This document shows, piece by piece, positions 48,067 through 59,240 of a DNA stretch of 64,000 nt. The notes below the pieces were generated by a model, which worked only from the letters and a program-made list of their open reading frames with translations, did not search any database and was not told the DNA's origin. This DNA comes from Alligator mississippiensis (Eukaryota; Chordata; Crocodylia; Alligatoridae), in NCBI RefSeq assembly GCF_030867095.1, contig NC_081832.1, forward strand, positions 40,681,756 through 40,745,755, written 5' to 3'. The position numbers were made by a program, and so were the translations under genes. Numbering within the stretch: the first letter of the stretch is position 1; each line of letters begins with the position of its first letter.

Positions 48067-48476
48067 TAGATTCATAGATGTTTGGGTTGGAAGGGACCTT
48101 AGCAGATCATCGAGTCCAACCCCCTGCCCTGGGCAGGAAATAGTGCTGGGGTCAGGCAACACTGACCCCGGCCACGTGTATGTCTAGCCTCCTCTTAAAG
48201 ACCCCCAAGGTAGAGGAGAGCACAACCTCCCTTGGAAGCCCATTCCAGATTTTGGCAACTCTTACTGTAAAGAAATTCTTCCTGATGTCTAACTTCAATC
48301 TGCTCTCTGTCAGTATGTGGCTGTTGTTCCTAGTTACCCCAAGGGGTACCCTGTTAACAGCATCTCCTATTCCTTGCTGTCTCCCCTGATGAATTTGTAG
48401 ACAGCCACAAGATCACCTCTCAGCCTTCTCTTGTGTAGGCCGAAGAGATCCAGGACCCCCAATCTCTCCTCGTAAT
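48067..48476 (-). mobile_element. CR1 LINE copy H, 3' fragment just upstream of the ARAP3 SAM exon
   Basis: Minus-strand CR1 tail (ATTCATAGATGTTTGGGTTGG) through to CCCCAATCTCTCCTCGTA. It ends about 35 bp before the splice acceptor at 48,510. The polypyrimidine tract itself is unique sequence, but the branch point region lies at or next to the CR1 border. Confidence 0.88.
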
Positions 48477-48510
48477 GTGATGTTCTTTAAACTCTCTTCC
48501 CTTTCCTTAG

Positions 48511-48558
48511 ATGATGGCTTGACCATTCTTCCAATCCTGGCTGAGGGTCCCTGGGGCC
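48511..48558 (+). other. ARAP3: ARAP3 exon 2, 5' untranslated part
   Basis: Exon 2 starts after the acceptor TTTCCTTAG. Its first bases ATGATGGCTTGA form a minimal ORF with immediate stop, out of use for the main protein. The main ATG follows at 48,559. Confidence 0.6.
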
Positions 48559-49703
48559 ATGATCTCCCAGTACAGTGCTGATTCTGACATAGCAGACTGG
48601 CTGTCCATCATCCATCTGGAGAGATACCAGGATGTCTTTAAAAAACATGGATACTATGTGGCCAGAGATGCTGTCTTCCTGGACAATGAGAACTTGCAGC
48701 TGATCGGCATCACTGCCACTGGGCACCGCAAGAGGATCCTGAATCTGGTGCAGCAGACACTGGTGTTGGTGGAAGGCAAATTTGGGCCCATGGCAGGAGA
48801 TGCCCATGCCAAGCCTGGTACATACACAGAGCCCCTGGATGCACCCAGAGTGTACCAAATAGGTGAAACCAAAAATGGTCCAAGTATTGCTAAAGGAGCT
48901 TCTGGAGCAGCTGTTGATAGGGTTGGAAATAAACAGCATTCAGCTGGTCTCAGCCAAGACCCAACGATGGAGAAGGAGCCTGTTCCACCCCTCACTAAAC
49001 CAGTACCCAAGCCCAGGACTATCTTCTACTGCCCATCCCCAGCAGCAAAGTCAGAGCAGGACCCAGTGCCCAAGCCGCTGGCACAGTCAATAGTGCCAAC
49101 ACATAAACCTGGCTCTGATGGGAATCCTGGCTCTTTTGTCAGATTGGAAGGGTTTATGCCAGGGGAAACTTCCACAGTTCTCAAGAATTCAAAGCTTACC
49201 CCAGAGCAACCAGGTCGCACAGGAGAAAAAAGTTCAAAGGATGTGGTGGCACCCTCTATAGGGGTGAGGAAGAGTGCTTTGGAGCCTACCCCTGAAAACG
49301 AGACAGGGCTAAGTGAGATGGGTTTAGCTAATGAGGGTGAACCTGAAAACTCTTCTCCTCCCATCCCCTCTGTCCCTCCACGACTTGGCCACAAGGCACA
49401 GTTAATTGAGTCCAGCCCAGCAAGCCTGACAGAGAGTTGTCCTGCAGGCAGCTCCTCTCTGCCTGCTGCTGCCACCCTTGCTACCAGCACACAGGGAGAG
49501 CCCTTGCTGTGTCCAAGTGCCTCCTCCCAACCAGCCCTTGTGCATCGCAGACTGGAAATGGTATCCAATGTCCTCTATGAAGGGCTAAATCCTTTGTTGG
49601 AGCCTGCTGGGTATTCTGGAGGTGAAGTCATGGAGAAACAAACTACTACACAACTACCAGGCCTAGCCACAAAGGAAGTGTCTCCATCATCTGAGAAGCC
49701 TGA
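48559..49703 (+). CDS. ARAP3: ARAP3 exon 2: start codon, SAM domain and long linker
   Basis: ARAP3 is a PtdIns(3,4,5)P3-regulated GTPase-activating protein for Arf6 and RhoA acting at the plasma membrane downstream of PI3-kinase. This exon gives the first 381 codons plus two bases. Residues about 8-72 form a SAM domain (DIADWLSIIHLERYQDVFKK ... LIGITATGHRKRIL); the GHRKRIL end is shared by ARAP family members. A proline motif TKPVPKPRTIFY (about residue 150) matches the family KPVPKPRT site, and EMVSNVLYEGLNP (about 335) corresponds to the conserved NSIYFGLD region. The rest is low-complexity Ser/Pro/Glu linker. ATG 48,559 is chosen because the SAM domain begins seven residues later and the upstream frame is closed. 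The donor GTAAGT at 49,704 leaves phase 2. ARAP3 rather than ARAP1/2 is supported by the PH-domain exon at 61,165. Confidence 0.9.
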
Positions 49704-50189
49704 GTAAGTGTGCACTTACCCATAGTATCACAGCCTTCCTGAGCCAGCTGATTCCCAGAAGACATTTCTCAGGTCCTCTCAGAGGGTCTTGGCTCCAAAG
49801 GACAATGTCCAACCATACAGCCAGCAGTCCTCAATTGGACCTCCAGACCTTTTCTCATTTCAGTCCTCAGATTCTTAGGACCTCCCCTCTGGGTTGAACA
49901 GACAGATGTGGAGAGGGGTCAGACATAGCCGTTAGCCCTTTTCCTTGCACCCCATAGTCCTAGGCTCTCTGCAGGGAAGTCAGAAAGGATGATTACCCTG
50001 CAGCAAGGCATGCAGCATGGAAGGGATAGGCTAGGAGCAGTCTGACCTGATGGCTGAATGACGGGACAGCCCTGATTCTCACATTGGGTTACTTGCTGGG
50101 GAGGGGATGTGCTGGAACTGCTCAGGGAGCACTGTCACCAAAATATGTGCAGAGGTCATTCTTGAACCTGACCAGTGGTTCCTGAGGGC

Positions 50190-51340
50190 CCCTCTGCCTG
50201 GGTTACACCATGAAGTTGGCAGTACTTGAATTGTTCCAAGTTGCAGATTATGGAGATAAGAAAGGAATGGGACCTGGTCACAAAGTGTAGATTCAGTGTA
50301 CCATGATGGGTAAAAGCTCTGGGTCGTATGGCTGAGACGTAGTGCAAAGAGGCTGTGCATGGGTATGGGAGCTACAGGCTTCAAAATGGGGTCATACAAC
50401 ACAGTGGGTATGGGCTGAGATAAGCAGGGATCCAGGCCTTTTGAGAGGATCACACAATGCAGAGGGGGCTATATGGGAAAAGGGAACTATAGCCCTGTGA
50501 ACTGGTCATACAGCTTCAAGGATCTGTGTTACGCTGGAGAGGTCACTAATCCTGTGGCTGGGACATGCAGCACAAAACAGTTACATTAGTTGGGGAAGCA
50601 GGGAGAGGGGTTCTGTGTCTTGTGGCCAGGTCATGCATTGGAGGAGGGCAGGCTGGAAGAGGGAGAGTAGTGTGCCCCATGGTCAGTTTACACAATACAG
50701 TGGGCCTGGCTGGGATGAAGAGTTCCCATGGGCAGGTCACACAACACAGAAGGGCTGTGTTGGAACAGGAAGGGTTCACAGTCCAGTGGCCAGGTCACAC
50801 AGGCCAGAGTGGTCACGGTTGAGAAGCTCAAGGCCCTCTTGATTGTTCACAGATAGGACAGGGGCCATGCTGAGATGGGGAGGGTTACAGACCTCATGGT
50901 CAGGTTACACAGAACAGAGTGGCCAACCTCAATTGGGAGGGCTCAGCATCCTGGGGGCCTTACTCAGACAGATAGGACATGTATAGATGAGGAGGGCTAA
51001 GAACCCTATAGCTGGGTTGCAAAGAGCAGTGGAACATACTGGGATGGAAAGGACTACTGGCTCTGTGGAGGAGGAGCAAAGTTCAGATGGACTGTGCTGG
51101 GATAAGAGAGATTAAGGAGCTTCCATATGGGTCAGAGAACATAAAGGGAACTACCCAGAACAGGCTGGCTCAGGACCTTGCCCTGGGTCATGCATTGTAG
51201 AAGACTGTGGTGGGATCATTTTCAGTACATCATGCCTGGTTTACACAGTGCATTTCACTTGTGCTGGGACAGAACAGGCTCCAGTCCCCTTGGCTAAGCC
51301 ACATGGTGCAGAGAAACTATCCTGGGACACGTCTAAGCCA
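50190..51340 (+). repeat. Degenerate minisatellite, unit about 57 bp
   Basis: A unit related to GGTCACACAACACAGAGGGG followed by CTGTG-TGGGAT-GGGAGGGTT-CAGCCCTGTGGCCA recurs about 18-20 times. Starts include 50,390, 50,448, 50,504, 50,561, 50,629, 50,686, 50,735, 50,793, 50,903 and 50,964, giving spacings mostly of 50-68 bp. Copies differ at many positions, so the array is old. It is a spacer-less tandem repeat, not a CRISPR array. Confidence 0.75.
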
Positions 51341-52033
51341 TAGTGTTTGTTTGGGGACACAAGTTAAGCTGTTACGCATTCACTTTGGAAATAGGGCAGA
51401 TCAAGGGGTTGTTCTGGTGTGGACAGTCTGGTAACCCTGGCTGAAACATCCATATGCTCCGGTGGTTCACCCATTTAATATGGCACTGAATGCCACCCAG
51501 AGGAGGACGCTCAATGGAGTAATTTGAAATTTTCTTCCACAGGCCCTTAAGTGAAGTGGGGTGGGGCTTCATTATCAGCATGTGAGTTTTCAGGGACTTA
51601 ATGGTCCCCTGCCACATAAGCTGCTCCCCCTCCTCCCCTGCTTGCAAAGGAGCATTCCATACTGTGTATGCTTAATGCTTTTCTCTTTCCCCATTGTTTC
51701 AAGCAAAGGTTACAGTGTCCCTCGGCATGTGCCCACTGCTTGCTCTCTGCCCTACTCTCTTGGATCCTTTCTGTTCTTCCATTTGCTGTGTTATGTCCCA
51801 TATTTTAGCAGTGGCCTATCAGAAGAGGTTCTCAAAGACCTTATTGCCAGATTAATACAGTGTCTGAGGCAGGCTCAGCAGTAGAGCGCCAACAGAGCCC
51901 ACCCTCACAGCCCAGGACTATCCTGGCCCAAAGCAGCTGTGGCTGAGGAATAATGGGGAGTGGTGGGTATGGGACATGTGGGCCAGGGCAGGTGGCCCTG
52001 GGATGCTTCTCTGCAAGTTCTGGATGGTGAGAT

Positions 52034-52168
52034 GGGGGTGTTGGTCTAAGGACATAGGCCAACAAGCTTCTTTGGGTAAATGTGATATCTCTTATTAAAC
52101 CAACTAAATGGTTGGAAAAATTGTTCTTTACAAGCTTTTGGGCACAAACACCCTTCTTCAGGCATAGG
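52034..52168 (-). repeat. Dispersed vertebrate-type repeat (GAAGAAGGG...AAAGCTT)
   Basis: On the minus strand: CTGAAGAAGGGTGTTTGTGCC, CAAAAGCTTG, CCAACCATTTAGTTGG and AAGAAGCTTGTTGGCC. Wording of this type recurs in many vertebrate genomes as an interspersed repeat; I cannot name its family with confidence. The inner CCAAC.ATTTAGTTGG is palindromic. Confidence 0.45.
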
Positions 52169-52964
52169 GATGGTGAGATGTTGATTCAGAAGTGCTGCCT
52201 GGTAACGAAGCAGCCAGAAGCAGACCTGGAGAGGGAATTGAGGGAAAATCCCAACAGGTGCAGGGCCAGTGCTAGGAATCCAGGTGGACAGCAAAAAACC
52301 CAAGATCTAGGAAAGCCACACCTGGAAAGAGGTCTTTGTACAGGCCAAAGTGCCTGCCCATAACACTAACCTTCTGCCTGCCGCCCCTCCCATCTGGTTT
52401 CAGGTTCCCTGTTGCGGTGGTGGGGAAGGAGCCCTCCTGCCTACCTGCTCACCCATCACCATGATGAAAAAGAGAACACCTACCCACATCCCTCAACCTG
52501 GCTGTCACAGAACTGGGAAGGGGAGCAGCCTTCCTACATGCACCATACTAGCACGCACACATGTGTGCACACTGACACACATGCAAAATGGCAGGAGGCC
52601 TCTCCAGGTCTAGTCTGCCTAGTTGGAGTTTGGGAGGGACAAGTAGTTCAAGGTGACAGTTTCGTCTTTCAGCTGTAATGCCCAAAACCAGAGACTCTGA
52701 CCCACAACCCAGGGCATCCCTACCTCCGTGGGTATAGCAGAGCACTCTGCTTCATGCAACACAGCTTCCTATGCACTGAAACCACCCATTCCCATAGGTT
52801 TGTTACAGTCACTTCCCTGCTGCACCCCCTCTTAGAGGCAAGTTACCCTAGCTGGGTGTATAAACCCCTGATAAATCACTCTGGGGTGAGTGTCCCCTAC
52901 AAGGAGAGGCTGCATAGTGGAGCCCTGCTCCATCAGCCTATATCCTGTCTGCTTGCTCCTGCAG

Positions 52965-53026
52965 GTCTCCCAGATGTCCATATTTGAGCCTGCCTCCCAT
53001 CCCCCAGAGACCCGTCAGCAGACCAG
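52965..53026 (+). CDS. ARAP3: ARAP3 exon 3 (62 bp)
   Basis: The exon lies between the acceptor TTGCTCCTGCAG and the donor GTGAGT. With two bases brought from exon 2, the reading is E-SPRCPYLSLPPIPQRPVSRP and one base left over. The content is a short proline-rich linker with no domain. Support comes from the splice sites and from exact phase agreement with exons 2 and 4, not from sequence identity I can recall, so an alternative acceptor is possible. Confidence 0.65.
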
Positions 53027-53841
53027 GTGAGTTCTGAGAGTTCCTGCTCACATGTGCAGCCCCTTTAACATAGGGCCCCACTCTTCCACCTGCACAAAGG
53101 AAGGGAGCAGAGACATTTCCAGGTGAAGGAGTTGGCATCACAGAGGGACAGAAGTAAAATATTGCTAGAGGAGGAGGGAATAGGGCCCATACGGAGATAA
53201 TGTGAGATGGGGTGGATTGGAGCCCATAAGGGAATGAAGAATAGGGACAATCTGGGATGGGTAGACTGAGGCCCATATGGGGATGGGGAATGGAAGCACT
53301 GTTGGTTGGGGTGGATCTGGACTTATACAGGGGAGAGTGGCAGTGTTGGGCAGAGTAAATTCACACTCATACCCTCCCACTGATACGACAGCTGCCAGCC
53401 CCCCAGCTCCTCTCTTTTTTTGGCACCTTCCATGGCTGCTGTCTATCCCCAGGGTGATTTCTGGACTCATGACCTAGCCAGTCATCATTCCCATGCACAT
53501 GCCCAGGCCAACCTGGCAGTAGATTACTTCATGTGAGTGGTGTATCCATCCTGCTTAGTTTCGAGATCTGCCTTTCTGTGCTGGTCCATGGTCCTGGCTA
53601 GAGTGGGGGACTGTGACATGAAACACATTTTCTTCCAAGTAAAAGTTGCTGCAGTCATTGACACTAAACCCTCTCTCCTGAGTATTGGCCTGTGCCCCTC
53701 CCAAATTTACATCCACCCACTGAGAAGAGATCAAGAGGAGGTGGGTTCCTCCTCTCACAGCTCTGTGACTGGCTGAAAGTTGCTGTTATCATGCTCAAGT
53801 GCAGATCTTGATCACTTTTTTTCCCATCTTTCTGCCCACAG
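53027..53841 (+). other. ARAP3: ARAP3 intron 3
   Basis: GTGAGT ... CTGCCCACAG. Around 53,180-53,345 the phrase GCCCATA-GG recurs three or four times at about 40-50 bp spacing, a small degenerate tandem repeat. Confidence 0.65.
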
Positions 53842-53915
53842 ACTTGACTGAGGAGCCCATCAGTCCCTACTGTGAGTCTGTCTTTGTACGTAGTTTCCCT
53901 GCCCAGGAGCAAAAG
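53842..53915 (+). CDS. ARAP3: ARAP3 exon 4 (74 bp)
   Basis: Acceptor TTCTGCCCACAG, donor GTGAGT. Joined to exon 3 it completes an Asp codon and reads LTEEPISPYCESVFVRSF then PAQEQK, ending in phase 0. It is a linker segment with Ser/Tyr residues; no domain. Confidence 0.7.
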
Positions 53916-54252
53916 GTGAGTAGGGGTGACAGGCTGTTGGGACTGGGGATGTTTTTGCCAGTTCCCACCTGGATCCTGGTGGATGTAGGAACAGGTCCAC
54001 ACTCAGGCCTCTCTGCCTGTTGCTAGAGGCTAGAGAGCTGCACTTGTGACAGCAGGGTGAAGCAGTGTACTTTTGGTAATATCTTGGCCTCAGGCAGAAT
54101 GTCATCACTGGAGTAATGTGCTAGGCTGTGGCTTCTGACATACATCCAGTTGTGCTGGAGAATGCAAGCTAAGGAGACCTTGAAAATTAATGGGTGGGGA
54201 GGAGAGGGGAAAGAACTGAGATCCAGATTTCTCACCTAGGGTCTCTTTTCAG
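53916..54252 (+). other. ARAP3: ARAP3 intron 4
   Basis: GTGAGT ... GTCTCTTTTCAG; 337 bp, nothing else recognised. Confidence 0.7.
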
Positions 54253-54329
54253 GGCACTGGGCTCTCCACTGGGCAGGGATATAAAGTGGTGCCACAGAAG
54301 TTCCCAGACCTGAAGCAAGAAGGGCCAAG
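54253..54329 (+). CDS. ARAP3: ARAP3 exon 5 (77 bp)
   Basis: Acceptor TCTCTTTTCAG, donor GTAAGT. The reading is GTGLSTGQGYKVV, PQKFPDLKQEGP plus two bases, phase 2. It is a linker segment. The phase matches exon 6 at 60,336 exactly, which completes an Arg codon. Confidence 0.7.
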
Positions 54330-55375
54330 GTAAGTACCGCTGCTCACATCCTATGCCCCCATATATGCTTCTTAGAACCTCTTATTACCCATGGGATGCA
54401 GGAGAAGCAGATAGGACTGTGGTTTCCAGGCTTTGGGGATTAGGCTAGAAGGGTTTGCCACTGGGGCAAGAAAGCAAGGCAAATTGGATGTGAGGGAGCT
54501 GTGCTTGTGGAGTACAGTGAGAATCCAGGCCCCAGCCTCAGGAAGAGCAGCTGGGACAGACATTGGAGAGTGCTCTGTGACACTCATAGCAGGATGCACT
54601 TCTGTCCTTGCATTTTTGGGGGGTCTAGAAGGTGGTGGTATGAAGGTCTGCTGTGTCCCAGACACTTTCATTCAGCAGAAACATTCCCAACAAGGCAAGG
54701 TACTGATTTGAGATTGCTCAGAGATCAGTGGCATTCAGTGCTCACAGAGGGTTCAGAAGGGCGCACTGGCCTCCAACTGGCCAGACAATCCAAGGTTTCA
54801 TCAGACGACAAACACTTAGGCCCTGTACATGCCCTATCAGTGTATACTCTTCTCCACCTCCATGCCCACCCATGACCCTGGTTTGTGGAGGATCTGCCAG
54901 AGGAAGATGCCAGCTCTGTTGGCAGGAGGCTGACAGCAAATCAGCCTGCATTGTGGAGGTGGTGGCAGCAACTCATAATTACAGTTGAGTTCCACACTGT
55001 AATCAGTGACTCAGACACTTATATATGAAAACTACAGCATATTCTCCTGTTCTTTGAGTGCAGAGCATATTGGCTAAGAGTCTCCAAGTTAATCCTTCAA
55101 TTAGCTAAGGAACTAAAATAGTTTAAAAATGGATCCTGGAGCATTCAGAAAAGTGTCAAACTTCATTTTTTTGCCCAGCAGTTTCTGTAGCACAGGTTGG
55201 CCACACAGTTAACACTTGTCACAATCTCATGTGTGGGCTAGACAAGAATGATGTCTTTTTGTATTTAATGGTAGTCTCCTGTCTCCTTCTAGTTATTAAA
55301 ACTGAATTTCTTACCTTTCAACCTGCACAAAATGATAGAGCTGTGATTAAAGCATTTTGGAACTTGGGGGCCCAG

Positions 55376-56342
55376 ATTCATAGATGGTTAGGGGCTGGAA
55401 GGGACCTTGTAGATCATCAAGTCCAGTCCCCCTGTACTAGACAGGAAAAGACAACCGGGGTCAAGTGACCCCAGCAAGGTGACTGTTCAGTCTCCTTTTG
55501 AAGATTTCCAGGATAGGTGACTGCACCACCACTGGAGGGAGTTTATTTCACAGACTAGACACCCTGACTGTGAAGGAGTTTTTCCTGCAATTGAGCCTGA
55601 AGCAGCCTTCCAGGAGTTTGTATCCATTGCTCCTGGTCTTCCCCAGGGATACCCTGGTGAACAGTTGTTCACCGAGTTCTTGATGTACTCCCCTGAAGTA
55701 GCGGTAATCCGCTACCAAGTCCCCTCTCAGCTTTCTCTTCTGTAGGCTGAAGAGGCCCAAGTCTCTCAGCCTCTCATAGATTCATAGATTCATAGATGTT
55801 AGGGTCGGAAGGGACCTCAATAGATCATCGAGTCCGACCCCCTGCATAAGCTCCTCGTGCATAAGCTCCTCGTATGGCTTATCTTGCAAGTCCCTGATCA
55901 TACAGGTGGCTCTTCTCTGGACCCTCTCAAGTTTTTCCACGTCCTTGTTGAAGTGTGGCACCCAGAACTGGATGCAGTACTCCAGCTGCGGTCTCACCAG
56001 TGCAGAGTACAGTGGGAGTATCACTTCCTTAGTTTTGCAGGAGATGCAACAGTTAATGCATGCCAGCATGTTGTTTGCCCTGCTGGCTACAGCATCACAC
56101 TGCCAGCTCATGTTCATGCAATGGTCAATCACTACCCCTAGGTCCCTTTCGGCCATGGTGCAAGTCAAACTGTCGCCTATAGGTATGGTGGGGATTGTTT
56201 GCCCCCAGATGGAGCACCTTACACTTCTGAGTGTTGAACTTCTGGTTCTGGTCCACTCAGCTCTCCAGCCTGTCCAAGTCTACCTGTATCTGCAACCTAT
56301 CTTCTGGCATAACCATGGTCCCCCATAACTTGGTGTCATTAG
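55376..56342 (-). mobile_element. CR1 LINE copy I in ARAP3 intron 5
   Basis: Minus-strand CR1 3' third: the tail near 55,376 (ATTCATAGATGGTTAGGGGC), then thumb-region codons ([44 protein letters not shown]), up to GGTCCCCCATAACTTGG. The reading frame is broken, partly by the nested CR1 tip at 55,777-55,850. Confidence 0.85.
55777..55850 (-). mobile_element. CR1 3' tip nested in CR1 copy I
   Basis: A second tail (ATTCATAGATTCATAGATG, then GTCGGAAGGGACC to CCGACCCCCTGC) interrupts copy I. GCATAAGCTCCTCGT is directly duplicated immediately after it (55,834-55,863). Confidence 0.75.
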
Positions 56343-56769
56343 GCCAATGTTTAAAGAAGCTAGATTTTTTTCTATTCCCCTTATATTTCACACTGCTAAG
56401 CTATGATTTCCTTCTGGTTCTTACTAGAGCTGTGCCTTTTAACACAGGTGCATCCCCTCCCCTACCAAATAAATCTTAGCAGCAGGTTTTAAAGGAACAC
56501 CTTTGCATGCCTTTTTTTTTTTTGGTTAGCTTTCTTTGACTTCTGGTAGCATCCTAGAAAGTAGAAAGGAAAATATTTTTCCATTGATTTCATGGATTTG
56601 TTTATTCATTTATCCTGTTGTGTGTTACTAATACAGCTGGAGCCAAATTACTGCTATTTTTGTATTTCTCTATAGAGAGGGCCGAAGACCCAAATGTAGC
56701 AGGGTGGCATCTCCAGGAGGGACCATAAGCCCCTGGGGACCCCAAAAATTCCCTTTTTGTTCCCAGGTG

Positions 56770-58600
56770 AGCAGGGCAGTCCCCCCTTTACTCTGCTGCC
56801 ATGCCTTGGTGTCTTTTATGATTATAAGAGGGAGGCTGCCCCAGTGCTTCCCAGACCTGTTCTTGTTCTAATGACAATCTGGTGACCACCTGTGGTCCTC
56901 TGTCTTATGGATCAATTGCACGGCTCCGTAACTCCCCTGCACCATGCCTCACAGATGGCATCATCGTGGATGTTCTCTTTGTCACATTCATGAAGCCCTC
57001 CTTCACACCTTCAGACCACTCCCATCCCCTTGCTGGGCCACTGGACCCTTCTGGTCCTGCTCTTGCTTTTATTTCGGGGTGTGCTCCCCTAACACTTCCT
57101 CACCAAGGGGTAACCTGCAGGGCAGTGGGAACTGGGGTTTTAGGGTGCCCCACACTCACCCTTCCCTGGGGTTTGGCCCAGTGGCACTTTCTAGGGGCTG
57201 CTCCACCACAAGCAGTCCCACTACAGTGACCCCAAACCCCAGTAGTGTACAGTTTTCAGTCATACCCAGGACCAGCTTAAACCCTGACCTCCATCTCCAG
57301 AGGCATGCTGTCCCTGTCCAACAACCCTGGCTAACAGGCTCCTTGGCCCCTTACTGATGTCATCCCTCTGGGCTCCCTTGGCCCCAGCGCTCTCTCTTTC
57401 TAAGCCCTGATCCTTCTGGCTCTCATGTGGCCCCACTTCTGTGCTCAGCTCTCCCCTTCTTCCAGGCTGCCTCTGGCCCTGGCTCTCCTATCTCTGGGCT
57501 CCCTGGTCTTGGCACTATCTTAGACTCTTCTCTACATCCAGTGGCCCTGTCCCAGCCATCCTTATTCTGGGCCTCAGTTTTTCTGACCCTTTGCTCTCTG
57601 GCTGTGGCCATACCTGTACTTTCAGCCTCTTCTAGGCCCTGGCCCTGCCTCAGGCCAGTTCAGAACTCCAGGTCCCTCTCTGGCTCTGGAAGTCTCCCTT
57701 TGTGGCCACTTCCAGCTTTCAGTCCCCCCCTGGGCCCTGGCCCTGTTAACAGGCCAGCAAGATTCTCTGGGTCACTCTGTCTGCCACCTTCTCTCCTGGG
57801 TCCTCCTACATTTCAGATAGCTCTGGCTTAGCCATCTTCATTCTGAGCTGCATGCCCCGGATTCCCTTCTTCTCTGGCAGTGGTCCTTCCTGACCGTGGC
57901 CTCTCCTAGGCCCTGGCTCCCTCTACACCAGTTGAGAGCTCCAGGATCCTTTCTGGTCCCCTGAGTCTCCCACTGTGGCCACCTCCAGTCCCTCTCCGGC
58001 CCCTGGCCCCACTGACAGGCCAGTAAGATTCTATCGGGGTTAGTTCTGCAGCCTACCAGCCCACACTCATTCACAGGTCCTCTTTCAGGCTCCTTAGCAG
58101 GTCTTGTAGGCTCTCAGTCCCTGTCTCTGAGTTGACTTGGGCACCACAATGGATCTTATGCACAGTGCTCCTCTCTGGACCCCACAATAGGTCTTCTGTG
58201 CTGAGCCCCTCGCTTCAGGTTCACCCAGACCTCCACTCTGGGTCCCTAGGAACTTCCTCCACACCTTTAATTCCTACCCAAACCTCCAGACTGCTTCAGC
58301 AGTCCTCTCTGTGGTGGTGCTCCAGAGCAGCAGTCTTTCTGCTAACATGGTGTTCTCTCAGCAGGCTCCAGATCTTACTGGTAGGCTTATACCTGCTCTA
58401 AGCCAAGCCCTCCTTCTAAGTCAAACAACTCCCTCCTGAATCAGCTGACTCCTTCTCTCAGGCTCAGCCTCACCTGCCAGCTCCCTGAGTCAGCTGATTC
58501 TCAACCAGCCCTGGCCTCCACCCGCTGGCAGCTTCACAAGCTGTTGACCTCTTAAAGTGGAAGGCACCCCAAGTGCCCTGCCAAACCAGATATCTAGAAT
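56770..58600. repeat. C+T-rich block, probably decayed LTR-type repeat
   Basis: The start shares GCCTTGGTGTC...GAGGGAGGCTGCCCCAG...CTTCCCAGACCTG with about 16,320-16,390. The rest is CTGGGCTCCCTGG/CCCTGGCCCTG-rich, like 22,840-23,420. The long open frames in it have no domain motifs. Confidence 0.4.
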
Positions 58601-58758
58601 TTTGTAACAATTAATTTATCACTCTACCTTTGTAGCTCAGGACCTTTTACTTCCCTGAGTGAAACAAACCTTGTGCATAGTGCCAACCCAAAGTCTTTGT
58701 ACCACTTCAATTTCACATAAATCATCTTTGTGCTGGCTGTCTGCACAGGAGTGAAATT

Positions 58759-59240
58759 TTAACCTATCTGCATTAGCACTGTTTGAGATGCTAGCATGAC
58801 TAACAATAGCATTTGCAATGGACTCAGTTGGATCGCTGTCTGGTGCATAGCATCACTGGCAGTTTCAGGGTTGCAACTGACACAGTCTGTCTTGGTGTCT
58901 GGATGATTGTTTTGAAATGTGGAGAGATGAAGGCAAGTACCAAGATCAAAGAGCTCCATCAACTTAATCATAAGAGAAAAATTTAAATGCTTTGTCATAT
59001 CTTCTGATACCAAAGTTGTCCTGTCTTGTGCTCATTACATGTAAGAGATGACTGTATATATGACCACAAATGTTTGATGGTAATGATCTGACTAGTGCTG
59101 GAGAGAGTCAGTGCCACTCGCTTGTGTGTCATCAGCTCTGTATAGCTAACCGCTAACTGGCAAAGACCTTCCGTCAGTTCAGGAAGTAGGAGCCTGCACT
59201 TTGGAACCACAGGCTCTAAGTTGAACATAGTGTGTAACAA
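58759..59240 (-). other. Unrecognised open frames on the minus strand
   Basis: Two adjacent minus-strand frames (about 84 and 81 codons) have ordinary amino-acid composition, unlike the surrounding C+T-rich sequence. They contain PKCRLLLPELTEGLCQLAVS and FDLGTCLHLSTFQNN. They may be a relic of a transposon or pseudogene; I do not recognise the family. Confidence 0.2.

Larger units (their letters stand above)
45095..48510 (+). other. ARAP3: ARAP3 intron 1 (inferred)
   Basis: It runs from the exon 1 donor GTGAGG to the acceptor CTCTTCCCTTTCCTTAG. It holds the rest of the CpG island, a CA-rich tract (46,086-46,620) and a CR1 fragment (48,067-48,476). No other exon is recognised. Confidence 0.5.
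49704..52964 (+). other. ARAP3: ARAP3 intron 2
   Basis: GTAAGT ... TCCTGCAG intron containing the 57-bp minisatellite (50,190-51,340) and the repeat at 52,034-52,168. No additional exon with matching phase is recognised. Confidence 0.7.

Noticed and set aside
50190..51340. Repeat array as a CRISPR-like locus
   Set aside because: Units are contiguous, variable in length and highly diverged, with no unique spacers; it lies in a vertebrate intron.
56676..56766. Possible extra ARAP3 exon (TATTTCTCTATAG acceptor, 87-90 bp open frame, GTGAGC donor)
   Set aside because: Its phases do not fit between exon 5 (phase 2) and exon 6 (phase 2), whereas exons 5 and 6 join exactly without it. The sequence also runs into a dispersed repeat seen at 16.3 kb.
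57427..57831. 134-codon Pro/Leu/Ser frame in ARAP3 intron 5
   Set aside because: C+T-rich sequence kept open by composition; no start context, domain or compatible splice sites.
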